Counted from the first letter of the stretch, positions 17,502 to 28,008 are shown. The stretch: 64,000 nt of DNA from Bifidobacterium mongoliense DSM 21395 (GCF_000741285.1 NZ_JGZE01000002.1:184262-248261); one strand, 5' to 3'. The notes: generated from the sequence alone by a model not told the origin. Numbers and translations: made by a program.

Positions 17502-18914
17502 ATGAGCACCACATTCCCCAAGGACTTCCTGTGGGGCACGGCCACCGCCTCCTACCAGGTGGAAGGCGCCATCAACGAGGACGGTCGCACACCGTCGATC
17601 TGGGACACGTTCTGCGCCAAGCCCGGCACCATCATCGATGGGTCCTCCGGTGAGTTCGCCGACGACCACTACCACCGCTTCGCCGAGGACATCGCCATCA
17701 TGGGAGATCTCGGCGTCAAGGCCTACCGTCTGTCCATCGCATGGCCCCGTATCATCCCCCACCCCGACGGTGCCGTGAACCAGCGCGGCATCGACCACTA
17801 CGTGCGCGTTCTGGACGCGTTGCGCGAAGCGGACATCACCCCCGTCGTTACGCTGTACCACTGGGACCTGCCTCAGTACCTCGAGGATCGGGGAGGCTGG
17901 GCGAACCGGGAGACCGCGCTGCGTTTCGGTGACTATGTGGGCGCCGTGGCGAGCGCCTTGGGCGATCGCGTAGGCATCTGGACCACCCTCAACGAGCCGT
18001 GGTGTTCCGCCTACCTGGGCTACGGCAGCGGGGTGCATGCCCCGGGCGTGCGCGACTACGCAAAGGCCCTGGATGCGGTGCATCACCTGAATCTCGCCCA
18101 CGGACTGGGTGTCCAGGCCATCCGGTCGAACCTTGGCGAGTCGGCGCACACGTCCGTCGTACTCAACCTGTCGGTCAACATCGCGGCGTCGGACCACCCC
18201 GAGGACCAAGCGGCGAAGCATCGCGCCGATCTCATCGCCAACGAGGTGTTTCTCGGACCGATGCTCGAAGGACGATACGATCCCGAGATCTTCGAAGCCA
18301 CGGCCGCGGTAAGTGACTGGTCATGCATCAAGGACGGGGACCTGGCAACCATCCGCCAACCGATCGATACGTTGGGACTGAACTTCTATTCCACCACGCA
18401 CGTGCGGGCCAAGTCCAACTACGGCATGCAGCCCACGACGGACGTGGCCACATCCGCGGAACGCAACCCCATGCCGGCACAGGAGATCGTCGATGTCCTG
18501 CCACCTGAAGGCGAGCTGACTGCCATGGGATGGAATCAGGAACCCGAAGGGCTCACCACACTGCTCACCGAGATGGGGAGGCGATTCCCCGATGTTGCGC
18601 TCATGGTCTCAGAGAACGGTTCGGCGTGGGACGACGAAGTCAGCCGGGACCCCAACCAACCAGGAGGCCAGATCGTCCACGACCCGAAGCGTGTGACATA
18701 TCTCGATGCCCACATCAAGGCCATGGCCGCCGCCATGGCGAACGGTATCCACGTCACCGGCTACTTCGCCTGGTCCCTGCTCGACAACTTCGAATGGGCG
18801 CTCGGCTACTCCAAGCGCTTCGGCATCATACGGGTCGATTACGCCTCACAGCGGCGCATCTGGAAGGATTCGGCGCTCCGGTTCAAGCAGATCATCTCCA
18901 CGAATACGGTATGA
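17502..18914 (+). CDS. Beta-glucosidase, glycoside hydrolase family 1
   Basis: Cytoplasmic retaining beta-glycosidase, 470 residues, full family length and no signal peptide. N-terminal signature FLWGTATASYQVEGA (residues 10-24). Acid/base Glu165 in TLNEP and nucleophile Glu371 in VSENGSAW are both present. The C-terminal aglycone region SLLDNFEWALGYSKRFG is intact. Fourth gene of the importer operon, so it likely splits the imported disaccharide. Beta-glucosides such as cellobiose or gentiobiose are plausible; 6-phospho substrates are unlikely because uptake is by ABC, not PTS. Confidence 0.94.
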   Translation: MSTTFPKDFLWGTATASYQVEGAINEDGRTPSIWDTFCAKPGTIIDGSSGEFADDHYHRFAEDIAIMGDLGVKAYRLSIAWPRIIPHPDGAVNQRGIDHYVRVLDALREADITPVVTLYHWDLPQYLEDRGGWANRETALRFGDYVGAVASALGDRVGIWTTLNEPWCSAYLGYGSGVHAPGVRDYAKALDAVHHLNLAHGLGVQAIRSNLGESAHTSVVLNLSVNIAASDHPEDQAAKHRADLIANEVFLGPMLEGRYDPEIFEATAAVSDWSCIKDGDLATIRQPIDTLGLNFYSTTHVRAKSNYGMQPTTDVATSAERNPMPAQEIVDVLPPEGELTAMGWNQEPEGLTTLLTEMGRRFPDVALMVSENGSAWDDEVSRDPNQPGGQIVHDPKRVTYLDAHIKAMAAAMANGIHVTGYFAWSLLDNFEWALGYSKRFGIIRVDYASQRRIWKDSALRFKQIISTNTV

Positions 18915-18979
18915 CCGCTGTGCTGGATCTCTTCGGGGCAACGTCGCCATATCCGAATACACGCCTAATCGCGATGCTG

Positions 18980-18989
18980 ATGTTAACAT
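18980..18989. promoter_or_regulatory. Short palindrome before the second LacI gene
   Basis: ATGTTAACAT is a perfect 10-bp palindrome 42 bp upstream of the TTG start at 19032. It may be an autoregulatory site, but the length is marginal. Confidence 0.35.
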
Positions 18990-19031
18990 GATTTGTACTG
19001 GCCGGGGAAGACAACCATAGCGGGAGGATCG

Positions 19032-20165
19032 TTGAAACCTCACATTACAATTCACGACATTGCCGAGATGTGTCATGTGAGTACCGCAACCGTCTCCCGA
19101 GCTCTGAACGGCAAGCCCGGAATCGGAACGGCACGCAGAGAGCAAATCATCAAACGCGCCAGAGCTCTTGGCTACGTGCCCGATGCAACGGCGCAATCCA
19201 TGAGATCTCGTCGTACGGACTGCGTATACATCGTCATGTATTCCGGCCCGGGCAATGGCGAACCGTTACTTCAATTGCCACCCCATGAGGTTTTCGAATC
19301 GATGTTGGGAGTGAGCGTCCGAACGCATGTGCTTTCGGTTCACGACGATCTCGTCGAGGATTTGAAGCAAATAGAGGCCACTTATGCACCGTTACTATTC
19401 GTGGTGTTCGGCCCTTGCCTCACCGACAGCTGGAAATTCTCATCCCTCACCACGCCGTTGCTGTTCGTGCTCTCCGATGACGCACCCGAGGGACGCCCTG
19501 CGGTCGTCAGTGACGATTTCGACGGAGCGCTGGGAGTGACAGAATCACTGTTCGACGCGGGGCACCAACGCATCACATTGATAAGTGACAGTGCGGACGG
19601 GAAACGGGTGAATTACGAGCACAGAATCGAAGGGTTCCGTGAAGCGTTGAGGCGGCACGGGATGCGGTTCGATCCGTCCATGCTGAGCACCATCACCATT
19701 GATTTCGGCGATTACCTTGAGTCATCCCAAGAGGAACTCAAGAAGGCTCTCCATCCGCTGTTGCGGGAGGACGGCCTGTCAAACGGTTATGAACGACCTA
19801 CTGCCGTGTTCGTTCTGAGCGACTTCCTGGCATTGACACTACTCAAGGTCGTGTGGAACGCTGGTATGAGGGTTCCTAAGGATATATCGCTCGCAGGGTT
19901 CGGGGGCTGGACGATGACAAAATACGCCCCCGTTACATTACGTACATGGACTCAACCACGCGCCGACCTCGTCACGGTTGCGGGCACGGCGGTATCCTGT
20001 CTCATTCGTTCCAAGCCCTTCCCCAAGACCTTGGAACTACCCACCCAGCATCCGGATGGCAGCTACGGCACCGCCATCGCCGTCACTCCCACAACGCTGA
20101 TGGTCCCGGGTTTCTTGCGGACGGGCGAATCCGTTGCCACCATTGCAGCCCCGCCCATTGAATGA
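19032..20165 (+). CDS. LacI-family regulator downstream of GH1
   Basis: 377 residues. HTH TIHDIAEMCHVSTATVSRAL at residues 6-25. The core is more divergent than in the other LacI proteins here (YIVMYSGPGNGEPLLQLPPH; SLAGFGGWTMTKYAPVTLRT). I set the start at TTG 19032 because GGGAGG lies 4 nt upstream. Codon use is less GC-biased than in the preceding operon. It follows the GH1 gene by 117 bp and may share control of that locus. Confidence 0.85.
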   Translation: MKPHITIHDIAEMCHVSTATVSRALNGKPGIGTARREQIIKRARALGYVPDATAQSMRSRRTDCVYIVMYSGPGNGEPLLQLPPHEVFESMLGVSVRTHVLSVHDDLVEDLKQIEATYAPLLFVVFGPCLTDSWKFSSLTTPLLFVLSDDAPEGRPAVVSDDFDGALGVTESLFDAGHQRITLISDSADGKRVNYEHRIEGFREALRRHGMRFDPSMLSTITIDFGDYLESSQEELKKALHPLLREDGLSNGYERPTAVFVLSDFLALTLLKVVWNAGMRVPKDISLAGFGGWTMTKYAPVTLRTWTQPRADLVTVAGTAVSCLIRSKPFPKTLELPTQHPDGSYGTAIAVTPTTLMVPGFLRTGESVATIAAPPIE

Positions 20166-20302
20166 CACAAGGCCGCTGTGACGATTCCCCCGGTTCAGCG
20201 ATGACCCTGGTGATGCCACGGTGGACGAGGCAACACCCGTCCCGGGCAGCAACGCCACAGCACGCCCCATGCCATAGGAACGGGCCACGGAAGCGCGAGC
20301 CG

Positions 20303-21307
20303 TTACCGGTCTTTGCCGGTTTTCGCGGGATACCCCGAACGCCAAACAAATCCCACAGCGCCGATCAATCCGCCGGAAAGCACAATGATCCACCATGGGA
20401 AGCCCGGCAGCTCCGATGGTTTGTGGGCGGCTTCGATGTCCTTCTTCGGCGTCGGGTTGATGCGCTTCCCGGTCACGAGAATACGCTGGGAGTTGATGCC
20501 CAAAGGGGTGCAGGTCACGAGTGTCACCAGGTCTCGTGTGGGTTCGGCCTTCAGAGATGTCGTGTCGTGAGGATCCACAACCCTGATATCAAAGACTTCA
20601 TACGTGAGCACCTGGCCCATAACCTCTACGGTAAATGTATTGCCTTTCTTTACCTTGTCAAGATTGGTGAACATGGTTGCCGTGGCGAGCCCACGATGAC
20701 CGGTCAACACGGCATGCGTCCCTTTTCCTCCCACCGGCAACGAAGTGCCTTCCAGATGACCGACGCCTTTGAGCAGCGTGGCGTCGGACGTGCCGTGATA
20801 CACGGGCAGGTCCACATCGATGGATGGGATGCGCAGTCGAGCCATGATGTCTGCCGGACCAACCAGAATTTTATTGTAATCCAACGATTCCTGGGGATCC
20901 CGGCTCTTGCCGGCCCCCGTGGGAAGACGATGATTCGCCTCAAGCACCGCCCCGGCCGACAACGCATCGTTGTAGGCATGAGCCTCCTTGAGCTGTTCGG
21001 TAATGGATGGAGACACGTTCCCCGAGTCGATCTGTTGGGTATTGGTGTCGATCAATCTCGATTGGTCGTACTGGGAGAACCACTCGGCCGTTTGGGGATA
21101 CATGAGCACAGCCAAACCCGCCAGTACCAACACGGCCGGGATGAGGGCATAGAGGCGCAACCTCCACCGAGCATGCGCCTTCCCGGTCTTGGCCGCAATG
21201 ACGGCCGCATCCCCGGATTCCATGGCATCACCAGCCTGTGCCACCGATGCGGGCATAACGGATCGGTGCCTCGGATTGTCCGACATCTCTGTATTTCGAT
21301 TGCGCAT
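20303..21307 (-). CDS. srtC: Class C sortase of the pilus locus
   Basis: Membrane transpeptidase that polymerises pilin subunits, 334 residues. N-terminal TM (about residues 52-70), catalytic domain with His204 (LTGHRGL), Cys266 (TLVTCTPLG) and Arg275 (NSQRILVTG), and a C-terminal TM (PWWIIVLSGGLIGAVGF); two TMs are typical of class C. SRDPQES (residues 135-141) lies where the lid with its DP motif sits in this class. Start ATG 21307 has GGAGG 4 nt upstream; a longer in-frame ORF to 21448 runs through the hairpin and is not believed. Third gene of the pilus operon. Confidence 0.92.
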   Translation of the reverse strand: MRNRNTEMSDNPRHRSVMPASVAQAGDAMESGDAAVIAAKTGKAHARWRLRLYALIPAVLVLAGLAVLMYPQTAEWFSQYDQSRLIDTNTQQIDSGNVSPSITEQLKEAHAYNDALSAGAVLEANHRLPTGAGKSRDPQESLDYNKILVGPADIMARLRIPSIDVDLPVYHGTSDATLLKGVGHLEGTSLPVGGKGTHAVLTGHRGLATATMFTNLDKVKKGNTFTVEVMGQVLTYEVFDIRVVDPHDTTSLKAEPTRDLVTLVTCTPLGINSQRILVTGKRINPTPKKDIEAAHKPSELPGFPWWIIVLSGGLIGAVGFVWRSGYPAKTGKDR

Positions 21308-21365
21308 TGTCCTCCGCCATCGTTGGTCCACCACTCGATCATTGACTTCAGCATAAGCATAAATA

Positions 21366-21405
21366 CGAGGAGGGGGAAAGGTGCATCCACCTTTCCCCCT
21401 CCTCG
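21366..21405 (-). terminator. Hairpin between pilin and sortase genes
   Basis: A perfect 18-bp stem (21366-21383 with 21388-21405) closed by a CATC loop. In minus-strand reading it follows the pilin stop by about 80 bp and is followed by the A/T-rich TATTTATGC, 60 bp before the sortase start. It should partly terminate or protect the message, keeping pilin far more abundant than sortase. Confidence 0.8.
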
Positions 21406-21485
21406 GCGTATTACGGTTCATCCGATACTCGAGTGAACCGCCGCACAAGCCGTATGGCTCAGCTTACGCCTACCTACTCAACAGC

Positions 21486-23009
21486 TCAGCGAGCAGAACG
21501 CTTGCGAGCAATCGTATAGGCAGCTCCACCGGCGACGACCAGCGCAAGACCACCGAGGGTCATCACGATGGTTCCGGCAGCGCCGGTCAACGGCAGGTTC
21601 GGATGATTCTGCTGCACGTTGGTGACCGTGACCGTGTTCACACCGGTCGTAGTCCCGGGCTTGATCGTTACCTTATGATCGAAAGTACCGACGATAAAGC
21701 CAGCCGGAGCCTTGGTCTCATACAGGCAGTAATCCTTCGAGGGGTTCTGGAGCGGACCGTCGGAGCTGTTCGCGACGAACAGGCCAAGAGGACTGGTCGG
21801 GTTCGCGTTCCACTGCACGGTGCCGTTGACATCGGAAGTACCGTCCGCGATATGGGTACCGGCAATATCGGCGGGGCAGGAGCCGTCAGCCGCGGTGGCA
21901 GTAACTGCGAACTGCGCATCCTTCAGCGGTTTCTTGCTCTCATCTTGCTTGATGACCTGAAGCTGACCCCAGTACGTGTACGGCGTCGTGGTTCCGGGAG
22001 TCGTCGTCCCGTTGAACGTCGAGCCATAGCCGGGCTCACCGGGCTTGCCTGAACCCGGACCGTTTTCGATCGCTCCGGACTCGGTGACCTTCAGGACCTT
22101 CGCCGTGAATACGACAGTGATGACATCGTCAGCCTTGAGCGTAGCCAGGCGAGCCGAGGTCAACGTCCAGCTTGAGCCATCGGCCGCAACGGTGTAATCC
22201 GTATCCTTCACGAGCGGCGTGCCGTTCAAGCTCACCGAGGTGGTGTCGTTATACGCCAGCTCGTCAGCCTTGAGAATATCGTAGATTACCGCTTGGTTGT
22301 AGGTCTCGCCCTCGTTCAAACGCGGAACGGTCTGCTTGATCGTGTACTCGACGGTGTCCCCGACCTTCACACCGGTCTGGTCCTCGGTCTTGTTGATCGT
22401 CTTGACAGGAGCGGAAAGCACCTGGTTCTTCGGATACACGTTCACGTCATAGAGCCAGTTGCCCTTGGTCTGCGGCAACGGCAACGTCACGAGGAACGGT
22501 GCGGTCTCGGAAACAATGTTGTTGTTGCCGTGACCGGTTTCAGTCACATAGTACAGACCGTGAGGCAAATCAGCGGTCACCGTGCCGTTGGCATCGGTAG
22601 TCACTGACGAGTCGGTCAAGGACGCGACATCCTGCAAGGCATACGGTGCCGAAGTGACATCCGACGCCTGCACGCCGTCAATGAGATCCCAGCCCTCAGG
22701 GGTGTCGAGATTGATCGACTTCCCATCCTTCGAAACGACCTGCTGAATCTTGAACGTCACGCCTGCAAGCGCATTGCCGAAGCCGGTGGTATCCTGCTTC
22801 GTTCCATCGCCGGCATCGCCCTGCTTGCCATCGAACTTATTGATGGTCAGCGAAGTCTTGGTGTCGGGGTTGATATTGCCCACACCGGTGATGGCATCGT
22901 CTGCATTGGCACTCAACGTAGCCCCAGCCAAGCCCATGGCCCCAACGGCCAAGGCACCGACAATCGACGCGAGGCGACGCGTCAGCGAACCTTTCTTTCC
23001 CATACTCAT
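21486..23009 (-). CDS. Major (shaft) pilin with LPLTG anchor
   Basis: Backbone subunit of a sortase-assembled pilus, 507 residues. Signal peptide ends around residue 37 (LSANA|DD). Pilin motif WLYDVNVYPKN with the polymerising Lys194; E-box YCLYETKAPAGF near residue 430; sorting signal LPLTG (about 472-476), hydrophobic stretch and ARKRSAR tail. Domains between look like Cna-B/SpaA folds, where isopeptide bonds form. Start ATG 23009 follows GAAAGGG. Second gene of the operon, FimA-like. Confidence 0.93.
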   Translation of the reverse strand: MSMGKKGSLTRRLASIVGALAVGAMGLAGATLSANADDAITGVGNINPDTKTSLTINKFDGKQGDAGDGTKQDTTGFGNALAGVTFKIQQVVSKDGKSINLDTPEGWDLIDGVQASDVTSAPYALQDVASLTDSSVTTDANGTVTADLPHGLYYVTETGHGNNNIVSETAPFLVTLPLPQTKGNWLYDVNVYPKNQVLSAPVKTINKTEDQTGVKVGDTVEYTIKQTVPRLNEGETYNQAVIYDILKADELAYNDTTSVSLNGTPLVKDTDYTVAADGSSWTLTSARLATLKADDVITVVFTAKVLKVTESGAIENGPGSGKPGEPGYGSTFNGTTTPGTTTPYTYWGQLQVIKQDESKKPLKDAQFAVTATAADGSCPADIAGTHIADGTSDVNGTVQWNANPTSPLGLFVANSSDGPLQNPSKDYCLYETKAPAGFIVGTFDHKVTIKPGTTTGVNTVTVTNVQQNHPNLPLTGAAGTIVMTLGGLALVVAGGAAYTIARKRSAR

Positions 23010-23136
23010 TGTTTTCCCTTTCTGTAGGTGCCCTGCCATATGACGGGCACCACATGCATCTGGCCGAATGACCAAAATCTCTATTGTTAATTATTCCGGG
23101 CGGGGCCGCAATTCAGGCCTCGCAAGTTCGAGTGGG

Positions 23137-25689
23137 TTATACCCTGGTGTGCATCCTTCGCCGCAACGCTACCGCGAGACCTGCCGACAGCATCATCAAC
23201 GTCACACCGCCGAGCACGAATGCATCCGTACTCATCCCACCGGTCAGCGGCAAGGTGGGCGGGGTCCGCTGTTTGTTGGCGATGTCCACGGCCACGGCAC
23301 TGGCGACGGCACCCGCGTTCACGGTCACGGTATGCACCGTGTCATCGAGCACGTACCCTGTCGGGGCCTTCGTCTCCTTGAGGTAATACACCTGCGAGGT
23401 ATCCGAATCATTGCCCACGAACAGCACGATCGAACCCGTGCCGTCCGCACCCGTCGTAAACGTGCCCACCGACGTGGTGGCGGCCGCATCGGAATACACC
23501 GTGAACTCCGCACCGGCCAACGTCTTCGCCACGTCGCCCTCGGCGTGCTTGAGGACCTTGAGCGGCCCCCAGTTCGTCGTGGGGTTCGTACCGGGTTCGC
23601 CTGGCTTGCTCGTGGTCTTGCCGCCGTTGTCGTTGGTGAACACCGTCGCCTGATTCGGGATGACCCCGTCACCCAAGGAGTTCACCTTGGTGTTCAGCGT
23701 CAACGTCACCACGTCGCCCGCCTTGAGCTTGGCCACGCCGACGGCAGTGAACGTCACCGTCACCGTGTTCCCGTTAGCAGCAGAGGCCGGGTCAACCGTG
23801 TAATCAGTGTCCTTGGTGAAGCCCGCGACCGACAGATCCTTATATGACAGACGCGAATCCAGCTTGTCGGACACCACGAACTTCGTGATGTCACCAGGCT
23901 TGTCCGGCTGCACCGGGGCCTTGATCGTCCACGGCACCGTCGAACCAATCACCACACCATCCGTAGGATCAGCAACCTCCTTCGTCGGCACGCCGGTATA
24001 CACGTTCACGAAGGTGCAGTCAACGGTCTGCCCCGGCTTGACCGATGGCACGCTGACACCATCCTGGGAGGTAATGGATATCGACGTGTCGGAAGCACCG
24101 CTTCCGGTGACCTTGCACTGGTTGAGCGCATTGCCCGCGTCGAACTTATAGTTCGCCTGCTGCTGCTCATTGACCTTGACGTTGGCCACGCCGTTCGCGT
24201 TGTTGAAGTTGAGACCCCACGACGCCACACCGCTCGCATTGGTCTGCTGGGTGGTGCTCACGGGATTCTGCGTCAACGTGCCGCTGGTGGCCGTGCCCAA
24301 CGCCCCGACCGTCCAACCGGATATGGGCTGCGGAGTCGCCTGATCGTAATACTTGATCAGCTTGTGGACGTTCACCGTCGCCGATGAGGGTTTTGGCGTG
24401 TTGGTGAAAGTACACACCACGTTGGGTGCCTTAGCCTGGCCGGTGGGAATCGATAGCTTCCCGGCATTGACTCCGATAGTCGCATTGCCATTGGCCACAT
24501 CTACGCATGCCAAGCTGGACACATAATTGGCCATGTCCGTGGAGGCGCTGCCCGGAGCCTCAGTGACCGTATACTGGTGTCCTGCAATCACTGGTATGGG
24601 ACCTGCAGTAATCGGTTGTACGCCGGATGCCTGCCCAGTCGTTGTGGCTGGAGTTGCCACATCGGTACCCGCGGAGTCTTTGATGCCAAGCTGGAACTGA
24701 TCTCCCGGTACTGCCCTGCCATTCGGCAGGTTCTTGGCAACGGTGAGCGTCGGCGGAGTGGAGCACGAAGAAAGATCCGTGCTACTGCTCTCCGTGCTAC
24801 TGCTCATCTTGTTCGATATCTCAACAGGGGTACCCCAAGTATTGGGATCGTATTTCAGCAGTGTCGTGTCATTGCCGACATAGAGATAGCCGTTGCTGTC
24901 GAACGCTATACCATTAAAGCCAGAACCAGCCTTGATGTGCTTGCCGAAGACATTTGAACCGATTATTGCACGATTCTGATCATTCGCCGCTACGGCCGCT
25001 GCAATATCCGATTGCTTCACCAGTGTAATGTTGACGGAGACTGAGCCCTTCCGATCAGGATTGGTGCTGCTGACAACATACAAATTCCCCGCACCATCGA
25101 ATGCCATGTCCCCGTTCAAACCACCATCGGGAAGCGACAAGTTTTTGACTGAACCCAAGGCACTATAGCCATTGCCCGTCCACGCCCACAAGTACACGGC
25201 CTGATTCTTGATTTTTCCGATCAGGAAGTTGCCCGTCACTGGATCGACCGCCCCGGCCACCAATGAAGCAGAGCCCATATTCGTGTTACCGGATCCGGTT
25301 ATCGCCGTTGGGTTCGTTCCAGCTTGGTACCTCACAACCTTATTAACCTGAGAGACCTGATAACCGCCCCTCTCGTACCAATAGGCAGTTGAGCCATTCG
25401 CCCCAATGCCGATGCCATTATACGAGCTGCCCGAAGTCTGTCCGCTGGCATTATACGCAGTGGTCACGTTGCCGCTCGGGTCAATCTGATTGACGTTTCC
25501 GTTACTCTGCATCGAGTAGATGTACCCGGGCTGGCAGTTGAACATGCTGCCATCCGCAGCCTGCGCAGCTGGCGCGTGGGTCGCAGCAACGACTCCGCCT
25601 GTGATCAACATGGCAATAGCCGCAATGATGGCAAACACGAATTTGACTAGTATGGAGCGATGGCGCCCCGTATGCGAATATAATGTCAT
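23137..25689 (-). CDS. Tip or ancillary pilin with propeller-like adhesive head
   Basis: 850-residue surface protein. Signal segment about residues 14-44. Residues 45-310 look like a repeat domain with strand-turn units such as GNLYVVSSTNPD and FDSNGYLYVGNDTTLLKYDP, resembling a beta-propeller. Thr/Val-rich Ig-like domains follow (PTLTVAKNLPNGRAVPGDQF; a block typical of DUF5979), then a SpaA-type domain with E-box YYLKETKAPTGYVL, and LPLTG (about 813-817) with an RRRMHTRV tail. First gene of the operon, where bifidobacterial loci place FimB-type adhesins. The ribosome site is weak (AAGGCGG). Confidence 0.88.
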   Translation of the reverse strand: MTLYSHTGRHRSILVKFVFAIIAAIAMLITGGVVAATHAPAAQAADGSMFNCQPGYIYSMQSNGNVNQIDPSGNVTTAYNASGQTSGSSYNGIGIGANGSTAYWYERGGYQVSQVNKVVRYQAGTNPTAITGSGNTNMGSASLVAGAVDPVTGNFLIGKIKNQAVYLWAWTGNGYSALGSVKNLSLPDGGLNGDMAFDGAGNLYVVSSTNPDRKGSVSVNITLVKQSDIAAAVAANDQNRAIIGSNVFGKHIKAGSGFNGIAFDSNGYLYVGNDTTLLKYDPNTWGTPVEISNKMSSSTESSSTDLSSCSTPPTLTVAKNLPNGRAVPGDQFQLGIKDSAGTDVATPATTTGQASGVQPITAGPIPVIAGHQYTVTEAPGSASTDMANYVSSLACVDVANGNATIGVNAGKLSIPTGQAKAPNVVCTFTNTPKPSSATVNVHKLIKYYDQATPQPISGWTVGALGTATSGTLTQNPVSTTQQTNASGVASWGLNFNNANGVANVKVNEQQQANYKFDAGNALNQCKVTGSGASDTSISITSQDGVSVPSVKPGQTVDCTFVNVYTGVPTKEVADPTDGVVIGSTVPWTIKAPVQPDKPGDITKFVVSDKLDSRLSYKDLSVAGFTKDTDYTVDPASAANGNTVTVTFTAVGVAKLKAGDVVTLTLNTKVNSLGDGVIPNQATVFTNDNGGKTTSKPGEPGTNPTTNWGPLKVLKHAEGDVAKTLAGAEFTVYSDAAATTSVGTFTTGADGTGSIVLFVGNDSDTSQVYYLKETKAPTGYVLDDTVHTVTVNAGAVASAVAVDIANKQRTPPTLPLTGGMSTDAFVLGGVTLMMLSAGLAVALRRRMHTRV

Positions 25690-26078
25690 CGTCTACCGCC
25701 TTCTCTCCAGCCTACTTTCAGCAGCGACTGCAACAATCGCGAAATTCCCGTACTGCAGTGCATATCTCCTCTTCCTTTCAATGATCCCCCTGAACCATTT
25801 GCCCGAACGCAGCCACAACGTCCTTCGGTGCATATTGCCCATCATGCAACCGATGCCACCGATCCGCCCCATTGAGGGTCTTCGGCACTCGCACAGTCAC
25901 AGGCATCGATCATGTCCATGGTCAGAGTGTACCTGTCACCGACCAGTGGAAACCCAACGTAAAGGTTTACGTGGGATATGTCACATACACGGGATTCACC
26001 CGTTATCCGCATACCGATTACGGCGCCGGAATTGCCGGCGAACCGAAGCGGTGGCAAATCGCCAGGGCCGGGCCTGTC
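25690..26078. promoter_or_regulatory. Upstream region of the pilus operon with an inverted repeat
   Basis: 389 bp without a credible gene. ACGTAAA (25957-25963) and TTTACGT (25966-25972) form a perfect 7-bp inverted repeat with a GG spacer, extended by CC/GG past one mismatch. It lies about 270 bp before the tip-pilin start and could bind a regulator. No poly-G phase-variation tract is present. Confidence 0.45.
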
Positions 26079-28008
26079 CTATGCCACGTGATTGCGCTTC
26101 TTCAGCAGCACGATGCAGATCCCTCCCGCTGACAGGCATACCGCGAGCATACCGACTGGAAGCGCGGCCGACCCAGTGTGTGCCAACATCCCGTTTGGCT
26201 GATTGCCCGCATTTCCCGCAAGTGTGCTGTTGTTTGGCCCCTTCGCGCTACTCTTTCCGATCTGCGAAGTCTCAGCATGTGACGGCGCCGCCGCCGGCGT
26301 AGTCGGCTTGTCGGGAACGGCGCGGCCGGTAATCGTAACGGTGAAGGACGCCGTCATGGTACGCTCATCTCGCACCGCGACGGTGATGGTCTGCGGACCG
26401 TTGGTAGCATTAGCATTAAAGCCCATAAGGACATACTCATCGGCGCTCAACCTGCGTTCAGTGCCGTCGGACATTCGCGCAGTCACCACGAGACCTGCAG
26501 GATCGAATTCCTGTCCCGCATGGTACACCCCCACCGTGGGTTGGGCCGTTACCCTTACCGAGGCGATGGTGGGGTCATGCTGAACCACCACTTCGGCGCG
26601 CCGCCCCGGCTCCACCTTGATGACCGCACCGGAATCACTCACGGTGACTTTCGAACTGAACGCGGCGGCAAGATTGAGACGCTGCCATCCATCCGACGTG
26701 GAATCAAGAGGATATCCCGAGTCGATCTCCGTACGGGCAAGCACCGCCGTACGCTGCTTTCCATCGAGCGTGGGGAACACCGTTCGCAAGAGCGCCTCGG
26801 CTCCCGCCGGTACGCGTGGCTGTTGCCCTGTCCGCCCCACGGCAGCAAAACCATAGGTCATCCGCCGAGTGAACGCCGTGACCGCAGATGGAACATCCGT
26901 AACCGGATCAATCGACACCTCATCGGTGAAACCGCTCTTGTACCCATCCGTCGTTGCCGCTTTGGTCCGGGCGACGATCTGCGCAAAAGTGTCACCGTAT
27001 CCCGCCGCACGCCCACGCTTGGTCAGATACGTTCGCAGCTCCTGCTGCGCAGGAAGAAAACGTGCCTGATAGAACTGATCATCCCCCAGACGCCCCGCGG
27101 CAGAGGCGGTACCCACAATCCGTCCGCCGATGATATCCAATGGATAATGTACCCCAAGGACGATGCGGTCATTCCCGCCCTCGGCGGCGCGCGCCGCAAT
27201 CTGCGTCGACAGCTCAGGGACCATCGCCGCAAGGGTAAGCCCGGAGGCATAGAACGCCATGGTGTGCCCGGACGGGAAGGACTGGGAATTATCCGGAATC
27301 AGCTCGGCATATCCGGCACCATGTTCAAAACCGCGGTACGGATCGGTCCAATCGGAGGCGCGCTTGATGCCTAACGCCGGCGCGAGACCTTTCAGATCAT
27401 TACTTCCATGCACGCTGCGATCAAACGCATCACCATACTCGGTGTTGAGCGAAGGACGGGGATAGTTATACGCCCGTTTCGCATCGGTCACGGGGATGTA
27501 CTTGACCATGTCGTTAAGCAGGGTGAACGTCTGTTGCAACGCACGGGTTTTCGTTGAGGGATCGATGACCAGCCCATCCCAGAACCATTCCCCCATAATC
27601 GGCCCAAAGGCGTCAACGAACGTTTCTCGGTTGTTCTGGTCGGCATCGATGAGCGCGCTGTACCTGCGTGTATGTGCCGTCAACCAATATGCCGGCGGCG
27701 TTGTCGGCCGCCGCCTTGTTGTTGATGGAGACCACCAAATCATTGTTGCGTCCAAGAATCGCAACCCCCTTATCAGTCACCGATCCTCGGAACACGTCCG
27801 ACGGATCGTTGGAGGGGTTATCTTTGGCCGACCAGTATTGTTTGAATTCACCGAGCAACGATTCGACCGCCGGTTTATTCGCATCCGATGGATATACCGC
27901 AGATTGATCGGCAGCCATGGCCGGGGACACGCCCCAAAACCCAGTTGCACACACAACGACGGCAGCCACGGCCGCCGCAATACGTCGCACACCCGTTCTC
28001 ATCCTCAT
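26079..28008 (-). pseudogene. Secreted PAP2-type acid phosphatase, split by a frameshift
   Basis: Two frames together make one gene. The first (from about 28008, ATG 28002 also possible) gives a signal peptide ending SPAMAA and the first 100 or so residues, up to DGTYTQ. The second (from about 27670 to 26079) continues RYSALIDADQNN and holds the full PAP2 signature: KRAYNYPRPS, SFPSGHTMAFY, GVHYPLDIIGG. A Big-like domain, a Pro/Ser linker and a wall-anchor tail follow (LAHTG, hydrophobic stretch, KKRNHV). The switch falls near 27660-27672, with no homopolymer. Either a real inactivating indel or a sequence error; all catalytic motifs are otherwise intact. Confidence 0.85.

Noticed and set aside
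21308..21448. N-terminal extension of the sortase ORF to 21448
   Set aside because: It runs through a perfect 18-bp hairpin and lacks a ribosome site; ATG 21307 has a good one and gives normal class C length.
25842..26057. 71-codon minus-strand ORF upstream of the pilus operon
   Set aside because: No ribosome site, no family resemblance, and it lies in a promoter region with an inverted repeat.
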